Position numbers and translations under genes: made by a program
The notes under the pieces: generated by a model
Databases searched by the model: none
The model's input: only the letters and a program-made list of their open reading frames with translations
Told to the model about the DNA's origin: nothing
Assembly: GCA_012184525.1 (NCBI GenBank)
Contig: WOFQ01000042.1
Span: forward strand, 186,001-250,000
Source: Xenoacremonium recifei
Taxonomy: Eukaryota; Ascomycota; Sordariomycetes; Hypocreales; Nectriaceae
Length of the DNA: 64,000 nucleotides
Reading direction: 5' to 3'
In this document: piece after piece, positions 33,641 through 45,585 of the stretch
Layout of the letters: every line of letters begins with the position of its first letter
How positions within the stretch are numbered: the stretch's first letter is position 1

Positions 33641-34676
33641 TGTGAATAGATCCTTAGTATGTGTTTGACGGAGTTTGACGGTTGGGATGTGATTGAAGGT
33701 GCACCTGAGTTGATTTGAAAGGATGGGAAAAGGATAGGTGGCAGCCAGCCACTGGGCAGGCGAGCGAGTTTATAAAGGTCATTAGGAAGGTTTCAAATAT
33801 CCCGAAGACAAACTCATGCTAGATTGATTTGTCTTCATTGACGCGTCGAATTGTTTCTAACTGCTTCTTCCCGGTTCGAATATGCAGCCACACAAATCTT
33901 CGTCCCCTGCGAGAGTGATAAGTCCCGGGCATAGAGACATATCGGAAAACTCGATCGCCTCCTCCATAGAAGCCGTCATATACAGCGTCGTTAAGGCCAC
34001 GGCTCACGAGCCGATCATCCCTAGAGATTGATTCGTCGAGTCAGGTTACACATGTTCGTTGCAGCATCGAAGGCTGGTGTGTATTCCTGGTTGACATTAT
34101 GAACAATGACACGGACCATAGGAGCCCAGGGAGCGACCACCACGTGATGGAAATGAGAGAACTTGGTGTATCAACAGGCCAGCTTGCAATTTCGTAGCTC
34201 CGGCTCCCCATCTGGTCATATGTCATAAATACCGACAAGTGTCTTAAAAGAGGAGTTGTTAAGAAGCTGCGCTGAAGTTAGACGCTGCTCCGAAAAAACT
34301 CTATCACAACATCCCTATCACGGGATCCTGCCTAGTGTTACCGATAGCAAGCCGAAGTCACGGTATCTTCCATTTGAGTGCGAGATGGGAGTCTGTGGCT
34401 CTCGCTTCTGATTGTAGGAGCCTTCTGATGCACTCATGGACCCAATGCGCCGGAAGAGGCCGAGGGCATTGACGATCAAGGATAGAACACAGCACAGGAG
34501 ACATCGACTAGATTGCGTGGATAAATATGCCGTTGAGCAGAGGCACTCCAGCTTTCATAGACTATCCTATGCATTTCACGCGTTACCTTGCATCACGATT
34601 GTCGCCATCGCCGTCCAGTGATCCTTAGGCAGGGTCATTTCTTCCCTCAGCGATATCGCAATCTCTTCACAAAATA
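33641..34676. other. intergenic, no supported gene
   Basis: Short frames only. A TATAAA at 33771-33777 may serve the minus-strand frame that starts at 33640. No repeat or RNA gene was recognised. Confidence 0.5.
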
Positions 34677-35144
34677 TTAGGCCTTTTTACCCTTCTCATT
34701 CCGGACCCTATCGGCACCCAGCCAGCCCAGTAGATAGGCTACCTTGATACACATAGTAACTAGGGGTCCGATCATCTGTGTCTTCAGTTCGCGACTCCAG
34801 CTACCAAAATCGAGGAACCGGTCCCAGCCCATGACTGCAACCGCAGAGATCCAATATGGGATATCGACTAAAGCCATTGCTGCGATGGCGAGATGGACCG
34901 TTCTTGGATCTTGGCGAGTCCACATGAGGATCGTGGTGAAGGCGGCGATGAGCAACATCATGTTCCCCAGTTCGATGATAGCCAATTTCTCGGTCGCGGC
35001 CACCTCGTGAACCGGGACGTACGACAGGAGAGGGACTGAATGCTCGGCGGGATGAAACATGACGTTGATCGCAGAGGCACTGATCATGATGGGCTCGATG
35101 AAGCAGAAAAACACCTTAGGGATCGGTGCCATGATGGACGCCAT
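34677..35144 (-). CDS. small four-helix membrane protein, DUF7704-like
   Basis: Single-exon gene of 155 aa. Four hydrophobic helices can be seen at about residues 8-28, 50-72, 80-105 and 120-142, with short loops and a basic C-terminal tail (RVRNEKGKKA) that should face the cytosol. The opening IPKVFFCFIEP and the spacing of helices match my memory of the fungal DUF7704 membrane proteins, whose role is unknown. The tetraspan topology is also reminiscent of EXPERA-type and some terpene-cyclase-like proteins, which I cannot exclude. Start ATG 35144 gives the family-typical N-terminus; an in-frame Met four codons later is an alternative. Confidence 0.7.
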   Translation of the reverse strand: MASIMAPIPKVFFCFIEPIMISASAINVMFHPAEHSVPLLSYVPVHEVAATEKLAIIELGNMMLLIAAFTTILMWTRQDPRTVHLAIAAMALVDIPYWISAVAVMGWDRFLDFGSWSRELKTQMIGPLVTMCIKVAYLLGWLGADRVRNEKGKKA

Positions 35145-37701
35145 GGTGATGTGAGGGCTGAAAGGCAGATGAGCCTGGGCTGTCTAATTGGAAAGTGTGG
35201 ACGTGAGCCGACGGTATGTGAGGAAGAAAATATATCCTGTCATGGCATTAAGAGTTGGACTTTGGTAGAGCCTCCAAGGTGGTAAGAGTAAGCACTAGAG
35301 CGTGTCAAGGAATCCTTCACATGGTATCCGATGGCCATAACCAGTCGCTAAGCGAAGTGTTGCAACCTGAGTGCGGGCGGGGGTAGCAGAATCGGTTTAT
35401 AAGGGCCAAAAACTCCGTACGTACTTATCCATCGCATGGCAGCATGATATCTGAGGCAGGCTTTCTGCCGTTGCTGGACAGTCTTTCTGTGAGGAGTAGA
35501 CTCCAGCGGACCCTGGGCTTTGGCGTGTTGACGATGGACCACGACTTTGCTCTCCCCGACGCTCCCTCCATAAGGCGGAAGGGTTGCCTTGATATTTTCC
35601 ATCATACCAAAAACCACCCCGGTCACCTCATTCCACCCTCCAAATCTAGGTGTGGTGGTCTTTGCATCTTGTCCCATCGGTATAAGGCGATTCCGTAGGA
35701 ACCGAGTATACCGGAGATGGGCCCGACACTCGACCTTACGGGACAATCTGCCTTGCACCTTTCGTCGTTCCTGAGGATGGAATGAGGTGACGGACGGAGC
35801 TTATTGGGGTGGTGATTTAGTAGGTGAGTGAGATCATTGGGCTTCTAGTCTGCCGCAGGAGAGCATTCAGCGAGTGCCAGTACCTGGTTCGCGGGCCGAT
35901 GTTGTTCCCAGACCGACCCCATACTCCCTGCCATTCCGTATCTCACCCTCGAGTGAATGGCTTGTAGTGACAGTATGATTCCATTCTGTTCTAGCACCTG
36001 CAAACTGACTTCCTCTCGTCTCTCAAAATAGACAGGCACGGCCGGCATGGAGGGAACAAAAAGTTGGGCGGAAATTGCACTTTGGCCACCTCCTTGGGGT
36101 GAGACGCATCCTGAGAGGCTTTCCGACGGAGAAGATGCCTTAGCGGAAGACCTGAGGCGGCACAGAATGCGCGTTACGGGTATTCAAAACAGCACTAGGG
36201 TAGAGGCAGAGCAAGCGTGGAGGGCCTCAATTTGACACTGAGAGTATGTTTGCACAATGGCTGACAAGTTTGGCATCGTGCCACGGAGCACAGCCCAGGC
36301 GCCGTCCAACAAAAATGGCTTGTGGTTGATGCTCTTCGGTCCACGTGAAATTGTCCGCGGGTCGAATAGCTGTCAGGTTGACGGATAAATGCAAAGGCGG
36401 TGGTATCAGAAACGTCTCAAGGCAAGCCCGACACATGGTGTTACTCCTAGTCCTGCTTGTGCTCGGGCATCACGAGAAGATGCGAAGAAGCAGACGAGAG
36501 GTTCTGCGCGGGAGCCGCATCTGCATCCTCCTTCCTGCCAGCAGCAGGCCGGTTGACAGCTGGAACTTGCCGTAGAGGGTGGAGTTGGAGAATCCCTCCA
36601 GTGGCAGTTGGTTGGGTTGGTTGGGTTGCGACCTGAGTAAGTTGATCTGGAGGTACCTTGCCTTGTCTGCTCTGCGTGGGGGCCACCACAAAGTCTAAAG
36701 GCTTGTGGGGAAACCGCAAGCATCCAGCACCTAATTATTAATAACGTAGGGCGCACCGAGGAGGAAGCATGTGCACTTTCAGGCTCAGAGTGAGTGAGAC
36801 CTTGCTTCACTTGGCCATGCGTGAGAGAGATCTCTGAGACATTCTGGCGGGCAAGCAGGGAATCTGGCCCGCGCGATGAGACAACCTCAGGACAGCCGGG
36901 GAGAACGGGAAGCGAAACTGGGGAGGGGCAGGCAGGGTCGACTCCAGCCAGCGAGCAAGCCATCGCAAGCCACCGCAGCAGCCTCATCGAACAAGGAAAA
37001 CTCTCGTGGTAAACTCTGGTGTGGGTTTTCTGTACGCCTCCGGCGGGTGGATCGGGTTCCAATTGAAATCGGAGCCCGTCCGGGTTGCATGGCGTATGTA
37101 GGGACTGTGTGTCTTGCAAATATTCCGACTTCATTCGCTGACATTGCAGACTGCCGCAGGCGGTGAGGGCCTAGCTCGCCGTCTGGGGGAGCAAACAGAA
37201 AAAAAAATAATTCGAATTGCCAGCCGGGGCTTAGCCGGGCGCCCAAGTCCTGACAAATTTGTGAGGTCCGGGCATCTGGGGCCGTGCCCACCCACCACCT
37301 TCCACTGTTTGCTCTGCTCTGCTCTGCTCTATTGCTGCCCTGCCTGCCCGCCAAGGTCCCTTACCGTCCGCACCTTCCACCATACCCGCCGCACCTGCCT
37401 GTGCCTGCACCTGCATCGCACCTGCACCGTTGACGCCTCGACCTAGCCCAGCCGTCCTCCGACATCGACACAGGTCAAGCTCGCGACTCTTTCCTTTCCA
37501 TCTCTCCATCGGCTGCTGGACTTGCAGCAGACATCGTCTCTCTGCTCGTCGCCTTCACATCCGCTCATCGCCCGCTTCCCAGCTGCCGAGCAGGTGGAAT
37601 TCCATCCGTCCCACAATCGCGGGCAGCCCTACCTTACCGGTCCTGGTCCAGTCCAGTCCCCGTCCCGTCCCCCAAATCTCCCTGCCCTGGGCTGCACTGT
37701 A
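35145..37701. other. intergenic upstream of nmd5, no supported gene
   Basis: About 2.5 kb with overlapping short frames on both strands and simple repeats (TTGGTTGGG near 36609-36630, GCTCT near 37308-37330). From about 37100 to 37701 there is no ATG on the plus strand, consistent with a leader and core promoter of the importin gene. No RNA gene seen. Confidence 0.5.
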
Positions 37702-37731
37702 ATGCCCCTCCATCCCGACATCCTCTCTTAG
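37702..37731 (+). promoter_or_regulatory. nine-codon upstream ORF (or 5' UTR intron end) before nmd5
   Basis: The only ATG between about 37100 and the nmd5 start opens a reading frame MPLHPDILS that stops at 37731, 54 bases before the main ATG. Its TAG is preceded by CATCCTCTCT, so the same bases could be the acceptor of a 5' untranslated intron, which would remove the upstream frame. Confidence 0.4.
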
Positions 37732-37785
37732 GTCTGCCTCTTGCAACTCGACATCGCTCGCGACACGACCCGACCTCCCATCGCC

Positions 37786-40700
37786 ATGGATACCTCCGCC
37801 GTTCGGGGCCTGCTGGCTGCCAGCTTGGACCCCGATTCCGCGAACCGCATCCGCGCCGAGCTCCAGCTGAAGCAGGTATGTTATGTTTACGCCACCCATC
37901 GCAGCCTCGTTGATTTGCGTTGCCCCCCGAGTCCCCCCTCCATCCGTCGCCCAGCCCGTCGCCGTTGGCTTCAGCCTCCGGTCGCGTGCCATTCCCGTCC
38001 TCCTTGCTCTTGTTCAACGCGAGCTCCGTTACTGATGCGTCCGCTTTCGCCCTAGGTCGAGGAGCATGCTGGGTTCCTGGACTGCCTGCTCGACATCCTC
38101 CAGGCCGAGCAGGAAGCCAGCGTTCGCTTGGCCAGTACGTATTTGATCCCACAACCTCTCCTCCCGCAGAGTGACCCGTCGTGGCTCTAACGTTCCTCTC
38201 TTAGCCGTCATCTACGTCAAGAACCGAGTCAACCGCTCTTGGTACCACAATGACCCCTACTCGACCGAACCCCCGCCGACAATCATCGCCGATGACGAGA
38301 AAGCACGCGTCCGAGATCGCCTGCTGCCCATTCTTGCCGCTGCTGAGCCTCTCGTTCGCCAGCAGCTCATTCCTGTCCTCCAGCGCATCTTGCAATACGA
38401 CTTCCCCGCGAGATGGCCTCGCTTCATGGATTTCACCCTGGAGCTGCTAAACACCAATAATCCCAACTCAGTCCTCGCTGGACTGCAGTGTCTCCTGGCC
38501 ATCTGCCGCGCCTTTCGTTACAAGTCTACCGACTCCGAAGACCGACAACACTTTGACAAGATCGTCGAGGCGAGCTTTCCTCGCCTGCTGGCCATTTGCA
38601 ACGAGTTGGTGAATCAGGAAAGCGACGAGGCTGGTGAAATGCTCCACCTGGCTCTGAAGGCCTACAAGCACGCCACATGGGTATGGTGATCCGGATATAT
38701 GGAAACCTCTATCCAGAGCTAATTTTTTACTGTAGCTCGAGCTATCTGCCTTCCTCCGAACCGACGATGTCAACATTGCCTGGTGCACGGTCTTCCTCCA
38801 GACCGTGTCCAAGACATGCCCTCCCAATGCCCTCCAAGGCGATCAATACGACCGTGAAAAGCATCACTGGTGGAAGGCGAAGAAGTGGGCGTACTTCAAC
38901 CTGAATCGACTGTTCATTAGGTATGATTGGAGACCCTTCGAACTGTATAAAGGCGAAACTGACCGGCTATAGGCATGGCAATCCATCGAACCCAGGAAAA
39001 GGAGAGGATGCTATGCGTTTCGCCAAGGACTTCATCGCTAAGATTGCGCCAGAGATTCTCAAACACTATCTTTCAGAAGTCGAGAAATGGGTTGCCAAGA
39101 CCTCTTGGCTCAGCCGTCCTTGCCTATCCTACATCTTGGTCTTCCTCGACGAGTCGGTTCGTCCCAAGGACATGTGGTCTCACCTCAAGCCAAACTTGAC
39201 CAATCTCGTCACTCACTTTGTCTTCCCCGTCTTGTGTTTGACGGAGGAGGATGTCGAGAAGTTTGAGGACGAGCCTGAGGAATATCTCCATCGGAAGCTT
39301 AACTACTTCGAGGAGGCCTCGGCTCCGGACGTAGCAGCCACCAACTTCCTCGTGAATCTCACCAAGCACAGACGCAAGGAGACCTTCGACATCCTCACAT
39401 TTGTCAACGCCGTAGTCAACGAGTACGAGCAGGCTGAAGATGATAAGAAGAACCACATCGCAAAGGAGGGTGCACTGCGAATGATTGCCACCCTGGCGCC
39501 CGTCATCCTCGGCAAGAAGAGCCCTATCGCTGACCAGGTTGAATACTTCCTGGTTCGATATGTATTCCCCGACTTCACCAGCCCTCAGGGCTACCTCCGA
39601 GCCCGGGCGTGCGACACCATCGAGAAGTTCGAGCAGCTGAACTTCCAGGACCAAAACAACCTGCTCACCATCTACCGTCACATCCTGGACTGCATGGCCG
39701 ACCCGGCACTTCCCGTGCGAGTTACCGCAGCCCTGGCTCTCCAGCCCCTCATCCGCCACGATGTTATCCGCACGAGCATGCAGCAGAGCATCCCCACCAT
39801 TATGCAGCAGCTTCTCAAGCTTGCCAACGAGGCGGATATCGATGCTCTGGCTAACGTGATGGAGGACTTTGTCGAGGTCTTCGCTACTGAGCTCACACCA
39901 TTTGCTGTGGCTCTGAGTGAACAGCTTCGGGACACTTACATGCGTATTGTCCGCGAGCTTCTCGAGAAAGAGGGCCGGGGCGGTGATGACGACGGCTCGT
40001 ACAACGAATACGATGACAAGAGCATCACCGCTCTGGGCGTGCTCCAGACCATCGGCACTCTCATCTTGACTCTTGAAAGCACCCCCGACGTCCTCCTTCA
40101 TATTGAGGCGGTTCTTATGCCTGTGATCAAGGTGACCCTGGACAACAAACTCTACGGTGAGTTTATGTGTTCGTACTATGACCAAAGTTCCATCCCATGC
40201 TAACAATTAGCTAGACCTCTATAACGAAGTGTTCGAGATCATTGATAGCTGCACATTCGCTGCGAAGGCTATTAGCCCGACCATGTGGCAGGCTTTCGAG
40301 TTGATCCACACGACCTTCAAGTCTGGTGCCGAATACTACCTAGAGGATATGCTCCCAGCTCTGGACAACTTCGTTCAGTTCGGCGCTCCGCAGCTCGTCG
40401 AGAAGCCTGCATACGTCCAGGCTCTATACTCCATGGTTGCTGACATGTTCTCCGACACCATCCAGGGAGGGGTTGAGAGAATCTGCGCATGCAAACTCGC
40501 CGAGGCTATGATGCTGAGCCTCCGAGGTCATATTGACAACTGCGTCGAAGGCTTCATCGTGATGGCTATGACTATTCTGGGAGCCCAAGACGTCAAAGTC
40601 AAGAGTTACCGCATTCATCTCATGGAAATGGTCATCAACGCCATTCACTACAACCCCATCCTGACCCTGCAGGTCCTGGAGAACAAGGGCTGGACAAATC

Positions 40701-41517
40701 GCTTCTTCAGCCTTTGGTTCGGAGGTATGAACTCGTTTACTCGCGTTCACGACAAGAAGCTCTGCATTGTCGCCATTTCCGCACTTCTCAGCCTTAACCA
40801 CGATCAAGTTCCTAACAGCGTATCCGTCGGATGGCCACGATTGCTGCAAGGTATCACGGAGCTGTTCCGGACACTGCCCGACGCACAGAAGAGTAAGTCG
40901 AAGCCCTGGCTTCTATCAACATGCGAGAGACTAACATGTCCAAGGACGCGATGAGGCCCTTCGTGACGACTTCCAACTCGACTCTGCTTATGATTACGGA
41001 GACGAGGATGAGTGGGATGACGATGAGGCCAACTGGACTGCCGAGGCAACAGAGTCTCCTGAAGAAGAGGCCGACGCCAAGGATGAAAGCACCGCTTACC
41101 TGGAATTCCTTAATGAAGAGGTAAGTCAGATTCGAGTTACATTTGCATGATACCTGCTAAGTATGATTAAGGCCCAGAAATTCAGCCGAGCTATCGATGA
41201 TCACGAAGAGGAAGATCTTGGAGAGGACAGCGTTCTCCTTGAATCTGCCTTGGACAAGATCGAGCCCTATCAGCTCTTCCGGGCAACTCTGATGAGTTAG
41301 TTCCTCTTCCGGTTAAACCCTTCTAGAAGCTAACATTTTGCCTCCAGAAATGCAGTCGGAGCAGCCCCAATTCTATGCGAACCTAGCCGGTCATCTCACA
41401 GCTGACGACCAAAGCATGATTCAAACTATCATGGTCAAGGCCGAGGAGAACGCAGCACAAGCTGCTCAGCTACTCGGCCAACAGCAACCCGGCGCAGCCA
41501 ACGGTGGTGCCAGCTAG
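37786..41517 (+). CDS. nmd5: importin-beta family nuclear transport receptor (Nmd5/Sxm1, importin-7/8 type)
   Basis: Karyopherin that carries cargo through the nuclear pore in a Ran-dependent way. Nine exons (37786-37875, 38056-38134, 38205-38680, 38736-38920, 38973-40156, 40215-40892, 40945-41120, 41172-41295, 41348-41517) join in phase to 1053 aa, the usual length for Kap108/Kap119. The N-terminal importin-beta region (about residues 25-105) contains the family pattern ATVIYVKNRVNRSW. HEAT-like helical repeats fill residues 100-900. An acidic loop typical of importin-7/8 proteins (YGDEDEWDDDEANW, about residues 915-930) is followed by LEFLNEE and a Gln/Ala-rich tail. The first intron is 180 bp, the others 50-70. 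A long open frame on the opposite strand (39124-40206) is a shadow. Assignment to Nmd5 rather than Sxm1 cannot be settled, since filamentous fungi usually carry one gene for both. Confidence 0.93.
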
Positions 41518-42212
41518 GAGAGCACAGTTCGCCGTCGGATTCGTAAAGGAAAACTCCGCTACTTCCCTATCGAAAACTTGGCGGAGGTCCTTAATCAATT
41601 TGTTGAACACTTTGGAACCTTGCCGGATCCCAGAGTGATCACAAGCTTGATCAATGCTTAGACTTTGTAAAAAAGGGCGTGCCATCTGCGTTTGTTGCCA
41701 AGGGAGTCGGAGGGTGGAGTTGTCTAGGTGTGATGGGACGTGGTGATGAAGTCTGCCCTGTGGAGGTCTCTGTCATGGTTCCAGATGTTGAAGGGAAACA
41801 TGAGTATACCATTTTGGCCTTTTAGGACGATGAAGATGTGCGCTGAGGAATGTTTCGAAGTAGCTATGGTGGAGTTGAGATATGCGCTCTCTTAGGGGGC
41901 AGGGAAAATGGATTTTTGTCGGCAGTAGGTACTTGATCAAACATCAGCTTCATATAGCATCGAACTTCGCTGTTCTCCCAAGTAAATGCAATAAGGGTGA
42001 TTAAGGTTGCACGTGAATGAAACATTGCTCCTGAAGCATTCCCTAGTAGCTAAGGCAAGACCTAAAAGTATTGTAGCTGTTTACCAATAAGACCAGACAC
42101 TGACGGTGTGAAGTTCCAATACATTAAAATCCCCTAAAACCCCCAAATACTCCTCATAAACGAAACACTGCTTGCCGTCGCTTGATACGCTGTAGGAGTG
42201 ATCCAGCCTTCT
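41518..42212. other. intergenic between convergent genes
   Basis: Holds the 3' untranslated regions of nmd5 and the minus-strand gene at 42213. Nothing else was seen. Confidence 0.5.
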
Positions 42213-43142
42213 TCAGTGTCCCCCAGAGTTGGCCTGGCGTGAAGCACCAGCTTTGCATTGATCGCACAACGGGTGGTGACCTAGAATGAGGTACGGGTCA
42301 TACCAGTTAGGCGATGCTGAGTCGCTGCAGATATCTGGCTTGTTTATTTTCACTGTCACTTCAATATTCGCCGCCCGCCACTCGAATGTTTCACCGTCCC
42401 TCTCGGAGCGGCAACCCACGATATTCAGCTGCCCGTCCTCGGCAGCTTTGTTGATAGCCCTGTGAATGACGCCCCATGATTGGAACGATCTTCTTGGTTC
42501 ATTGGTCTCAAATTCTAGGATCCACCGGATGAAATCGGATTTGGGGCCGAAAAATGGTGGAGGGGGGAGGTCTTTGAAGATGATCCCATTCATGACTTTG
42601 TTGGGGGAGCGGTGAGGAGCACCGACACGCTCCTGGTCCCGGACTGGATCGTAAGCCAGGGTTTGGGAGTAGAAGTAGGGGCGTTTGGAAGCCATGTCGA
42701 TATGTGAGGCCAATCTGCTCATGTTGAAGGTCTCTTGCTCTTCTGGGGTTGCATTTCGCAGTCCGCCTATGGGGACATGTTTGTCTGGATCTGAAACGGC
42801 TTCTTCCAGAGAGAGAGGAGAGTCAATCCGAGGAGAGAGAGAGGGATTGGCATTCCGAGAAGGCTGGTCCTGCTGAGTATTAGAACGGGGTTTGTAGGCT
42901 AACAGGAGAGCATCATACCGGGACCCTGACGTTATGGGGTTGCCCAGACTGGACCAGCGGAGGAAGTCTAAGATTGTGTCTAACCGGGACTGGACTCTGA
43001 GCCATGAAGCCGGATCTGGGACCCGCAACTTGGTTCGGAGGAGCGTGGAAGTGAGCAGGGCGGAGTTGCGGGCCGGGGATCGTTGGTGGACCGCATGGAG
43101 CATTTGGCGATGACATTCCAACGACATGCCTTGGAGCGACAT
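42213..43142 (-). CDS. hypothetical protein, about 309 aa
   Basis: Unrecognised protein on a single open frame. The N-terminal 100 residues are mixed charged/Pro-rich. A Ser/Pro-rich linker lies at about 90-120. The C-terminal 170 residues look folded, with FNMSRLASHIDMA, GIIFKDLPPPPFFGPKSDF, IRWILEFETNEPRRSFQSWG and a final HHPLCDQCKAG that resembles half a zinc knuckle. There is no signal peptide or membrane helix. The true N-terminus is uncertain. A second frame opening at an ATG at 43197, in a better start context (CCCACCATGAAC), overlaps the first 230 bases and may be the real first exon if an intron joins it to the long frame. GC-rich sequence keeps both frames open. Confidence 0.6.
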   Translation of the reverse strand: MSLQGMSLECHRQMLHAVHQRSPARNSALLTSTLLRTKLRVPDPASWLRVQSRLDTILDFLRWSSLGNPITSGSRYDALLLAYKPRSNTQQDQPSRNANPSLSPRIDSPLSLEEAVSDPDKHVPIGGLRNATPEEQETFNMSRLASHIDMASKRPYFYSQTLAYDPVRDQERVGAPHRSPNKVMNGIIFKDLPPPPFFGPKSDFIRWILEFETNEPRRSFQSWGVIHRAINKAAEDGQLNIVGCRSERDGETFEWRAANIEVTVKINKPDICSDSASPNWYDPYLILGHHPLCDQCKAGASRQANSGGH

Positions 43143-45585
43143 GTCTATCTACGGCCTGATGCCTTGGCCAGCCTGACCGGTTGGTGTTGTAGTTCATGGT
43201 GGGTGGCAAGCGGGAGTGTCTGTGTTGTGCTGTCATGCTTTTCAGAGGATAACGAAGAAGGAGATGAGAACACTAGTAAGGGGTTGCGAGCTGCGGTGCC
43301 AGAGTCTTGTCTTTGCTGGGCAGGACTAAGAGCGCAAGAAAGAGGATGAAAGAGGGGAAAACGAGGAGGGGGACGGGGACGAGATATGGGCTCATTATGG
43401 GCGGTTAAGCGAGAGGAGGGAGCACCGGGCGAAGTCACGCTCGCGGCTGTAAGAATGCACGGTACTAGGACATTGCCATCCACCCGTTGAGCCGTGCATG
43501 ACACGGCAAAAGCAAAATACGACGGTGGGAGGGATGTGAACAATGTGATGCCGGGCGGGAGGCTGTTATCACACACGGGAACAACCTAGAACTGCGCCCG
43601 TGTGCACTCACACTCTACACTCATCACACCTCGCACAGTAGACAAGAACACTCGTCGCTATTTTGCCGGCTGTTGAAGCAGCATCGCCAAACACCCTTTG
43701 GCGAGCCTCGTACACTGTCGAACGGCGAGGCTTCCTGGTCCCCTATTGAAGCACGCTTCGGGCTGAGCAAGGGTCTAGAAATGAGGGCGATCGTCAGCAC
43801 TATCGCAGCAGGGGTGGTTTGCGGGACGGGGAGTGCCCCTGCTGGTGATGCGCCTTCCGGTTGGGAGGAGGAGAGAGACAATGGCAGGCAAAGCTGTTGG
43901 GCGTGGCTGGCACACTTCTCAGGTGTGTATCTCAGAACCTCCGCCTTTTCCAACCGAGTCAAGCCACGCTCCTTCGCGGGCCAAGGGTCCCCGGCGGGAT
44001 AATTTAATTGTCTTGGGAGGTTCCCCGTGGGAAGACGGATGCAGTTTGTTGCAGACACGATGGTTGCTGTTCAGCCCTGAACTAACTTATGGTTAACCGC
44101 AATAGCTCAAAGCCGGCGTTCATCGATCGAGGCCCATGTAGCTCCACGTCGAGGATCATAATCCGTCGCTGGGGAAAACAGGACAGCCTTGTTTTTCCCA
44201 CTCTGCGCTTCCCACTTCTCGATAGTTGCCTCCAAGCTGGATCCTTGACACCCATGTGTGATAGGCTCCTGATCCTGCTCAGCTTGGTGGAGTTGTGACT
44301 CTTGTGACGTCTCCCGCATGGCTAGATCCCGCTCTAAAGACGCCACGACCAACAACGCAACGTCGGTCAAGATTAGGCTGGTTGTTTTGGGAGGAGTGTA
44401 TACGTTGCATTGGTTGATGAGTTAAGAGACGGGGAGCAGGTTTGACGGTCCTTGGGCTCTTTGGAAACAATGGGGTTTTTGTTTAAGAGTAGCTTCTTCA
44501 GACTGTTTGAATGCCTATACTTCAAACGGGAATGGCAGAGGCTTTGGTCAGATTGTGTTGGTAGGAGTGCGAGAAATGCACTTTTGCGCGATTTGAGCCT
44601 GTCACCTCCGCGCACCATGGCTGAAACCTCTGCAGGGCAGTGTTGGCCAGCGGCTTGATGCCACCCTCTGAGACGAGGATGTTGGACAGGGATTTGAGAA
44701 AGCCGTCCCAAGCCACTATCACATTTCCCAATGCACGTGAGCGAGATTGTGGGAAAGAGAGGAATCCTCGGCTTGGTCATGGGAGGTAATGGAAGGAGTC
44801 TTCTTCATTCAAGGTTCATTATTTCTCATGGACACCTAGCGCAATGCATGCACTCAGAAGCCAGTGTGCGAAGATGATGCCTGACCCAGGCGGTATCCAT
44901 GCTCTTCCCGTCCTGACATGGGTGCCCTGCAAGTCGGTCAAGTTTAGCGGTCGGGGAAGCGGCACGCTGATTGTTTTAGCCCCATGATTACTGAACTAAA
45001 TTGATTGATTGCTTCTTTGGGGACCGCCTTGGCAGACATTCATTCAGCCCAGCTAGACGTGATCTTGAGGGCTTCGGCTGTCGCTAACCATCGATCCAAT
45101 ACCATCCACAATAACTTGCTTCTGAGCCTCACGCTAGCATTGGATGTTGGTAATTCAGCTATTGTCGGCTTTACCGACAATCCAGCCTGAATGTGCAGAT
45201 TGGTTATTTGGTACAGGCCTCGAGGTGGCTGGCTGAGGACCCAGCTAGACAGTCGAGACGGCACAGAGTCGCTGCATCGCCTCCGCCCTACACAGGGTGG
45301 ACGGAAGGCTTTCCCCGAACCTGGCTTGAATAGTGCGTCTCATTGGTGACTGTTTTGTCTCAGTCGAGGATTCCATGTTCAAAGTCTGACACTGCCACGT
45401 TGAGAGAGGACGATCTTCGGGGAAGAGATCATGAAGTGTTCTTCCATCCCATGTTGCTGACGGATGCATTTTGGGACCTCACGATACAGGGCGTGCATAT
45501 TAGGGCAGACAAAAAACAAAGTCATAAATTAAATCCACGTAAGTGCGAGGAATACATCCCGCCGTTCCAAATAAGGCTTCACGCC
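43143..45585. other. intergenic, no supported gene
   Basis: Upstream region of the minus-strand gene at 42213, then about 2 kb with only short overlapping frames (43145-43576, 43624-44058, 44373-44780 on the minus strand) that show no domain. No repeat or RNA gene recognised. Confidence 0.5.

Noticed and set aside
33864..33890. tRNA-like GGTTCGAATATGC segment
   Set aside because: The T-loop-like string is not accompanied by matching acceptor, D and anticodon arms nearby.
39124..40206. 360-codon open frame on the minus strand
   Set aside because: It lies wholly opposite nmd5 exon 5, whose product is a clear importin; its protein has no family features. It is a shadow produced by codon bias.
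43145..43576. 143-codon minus-strand frame upstream of the 309-aa gene
   Set aside because: It is Pro/Ser-rich low-complexity sequence from the GC-rich leader region, without domain or splice support.
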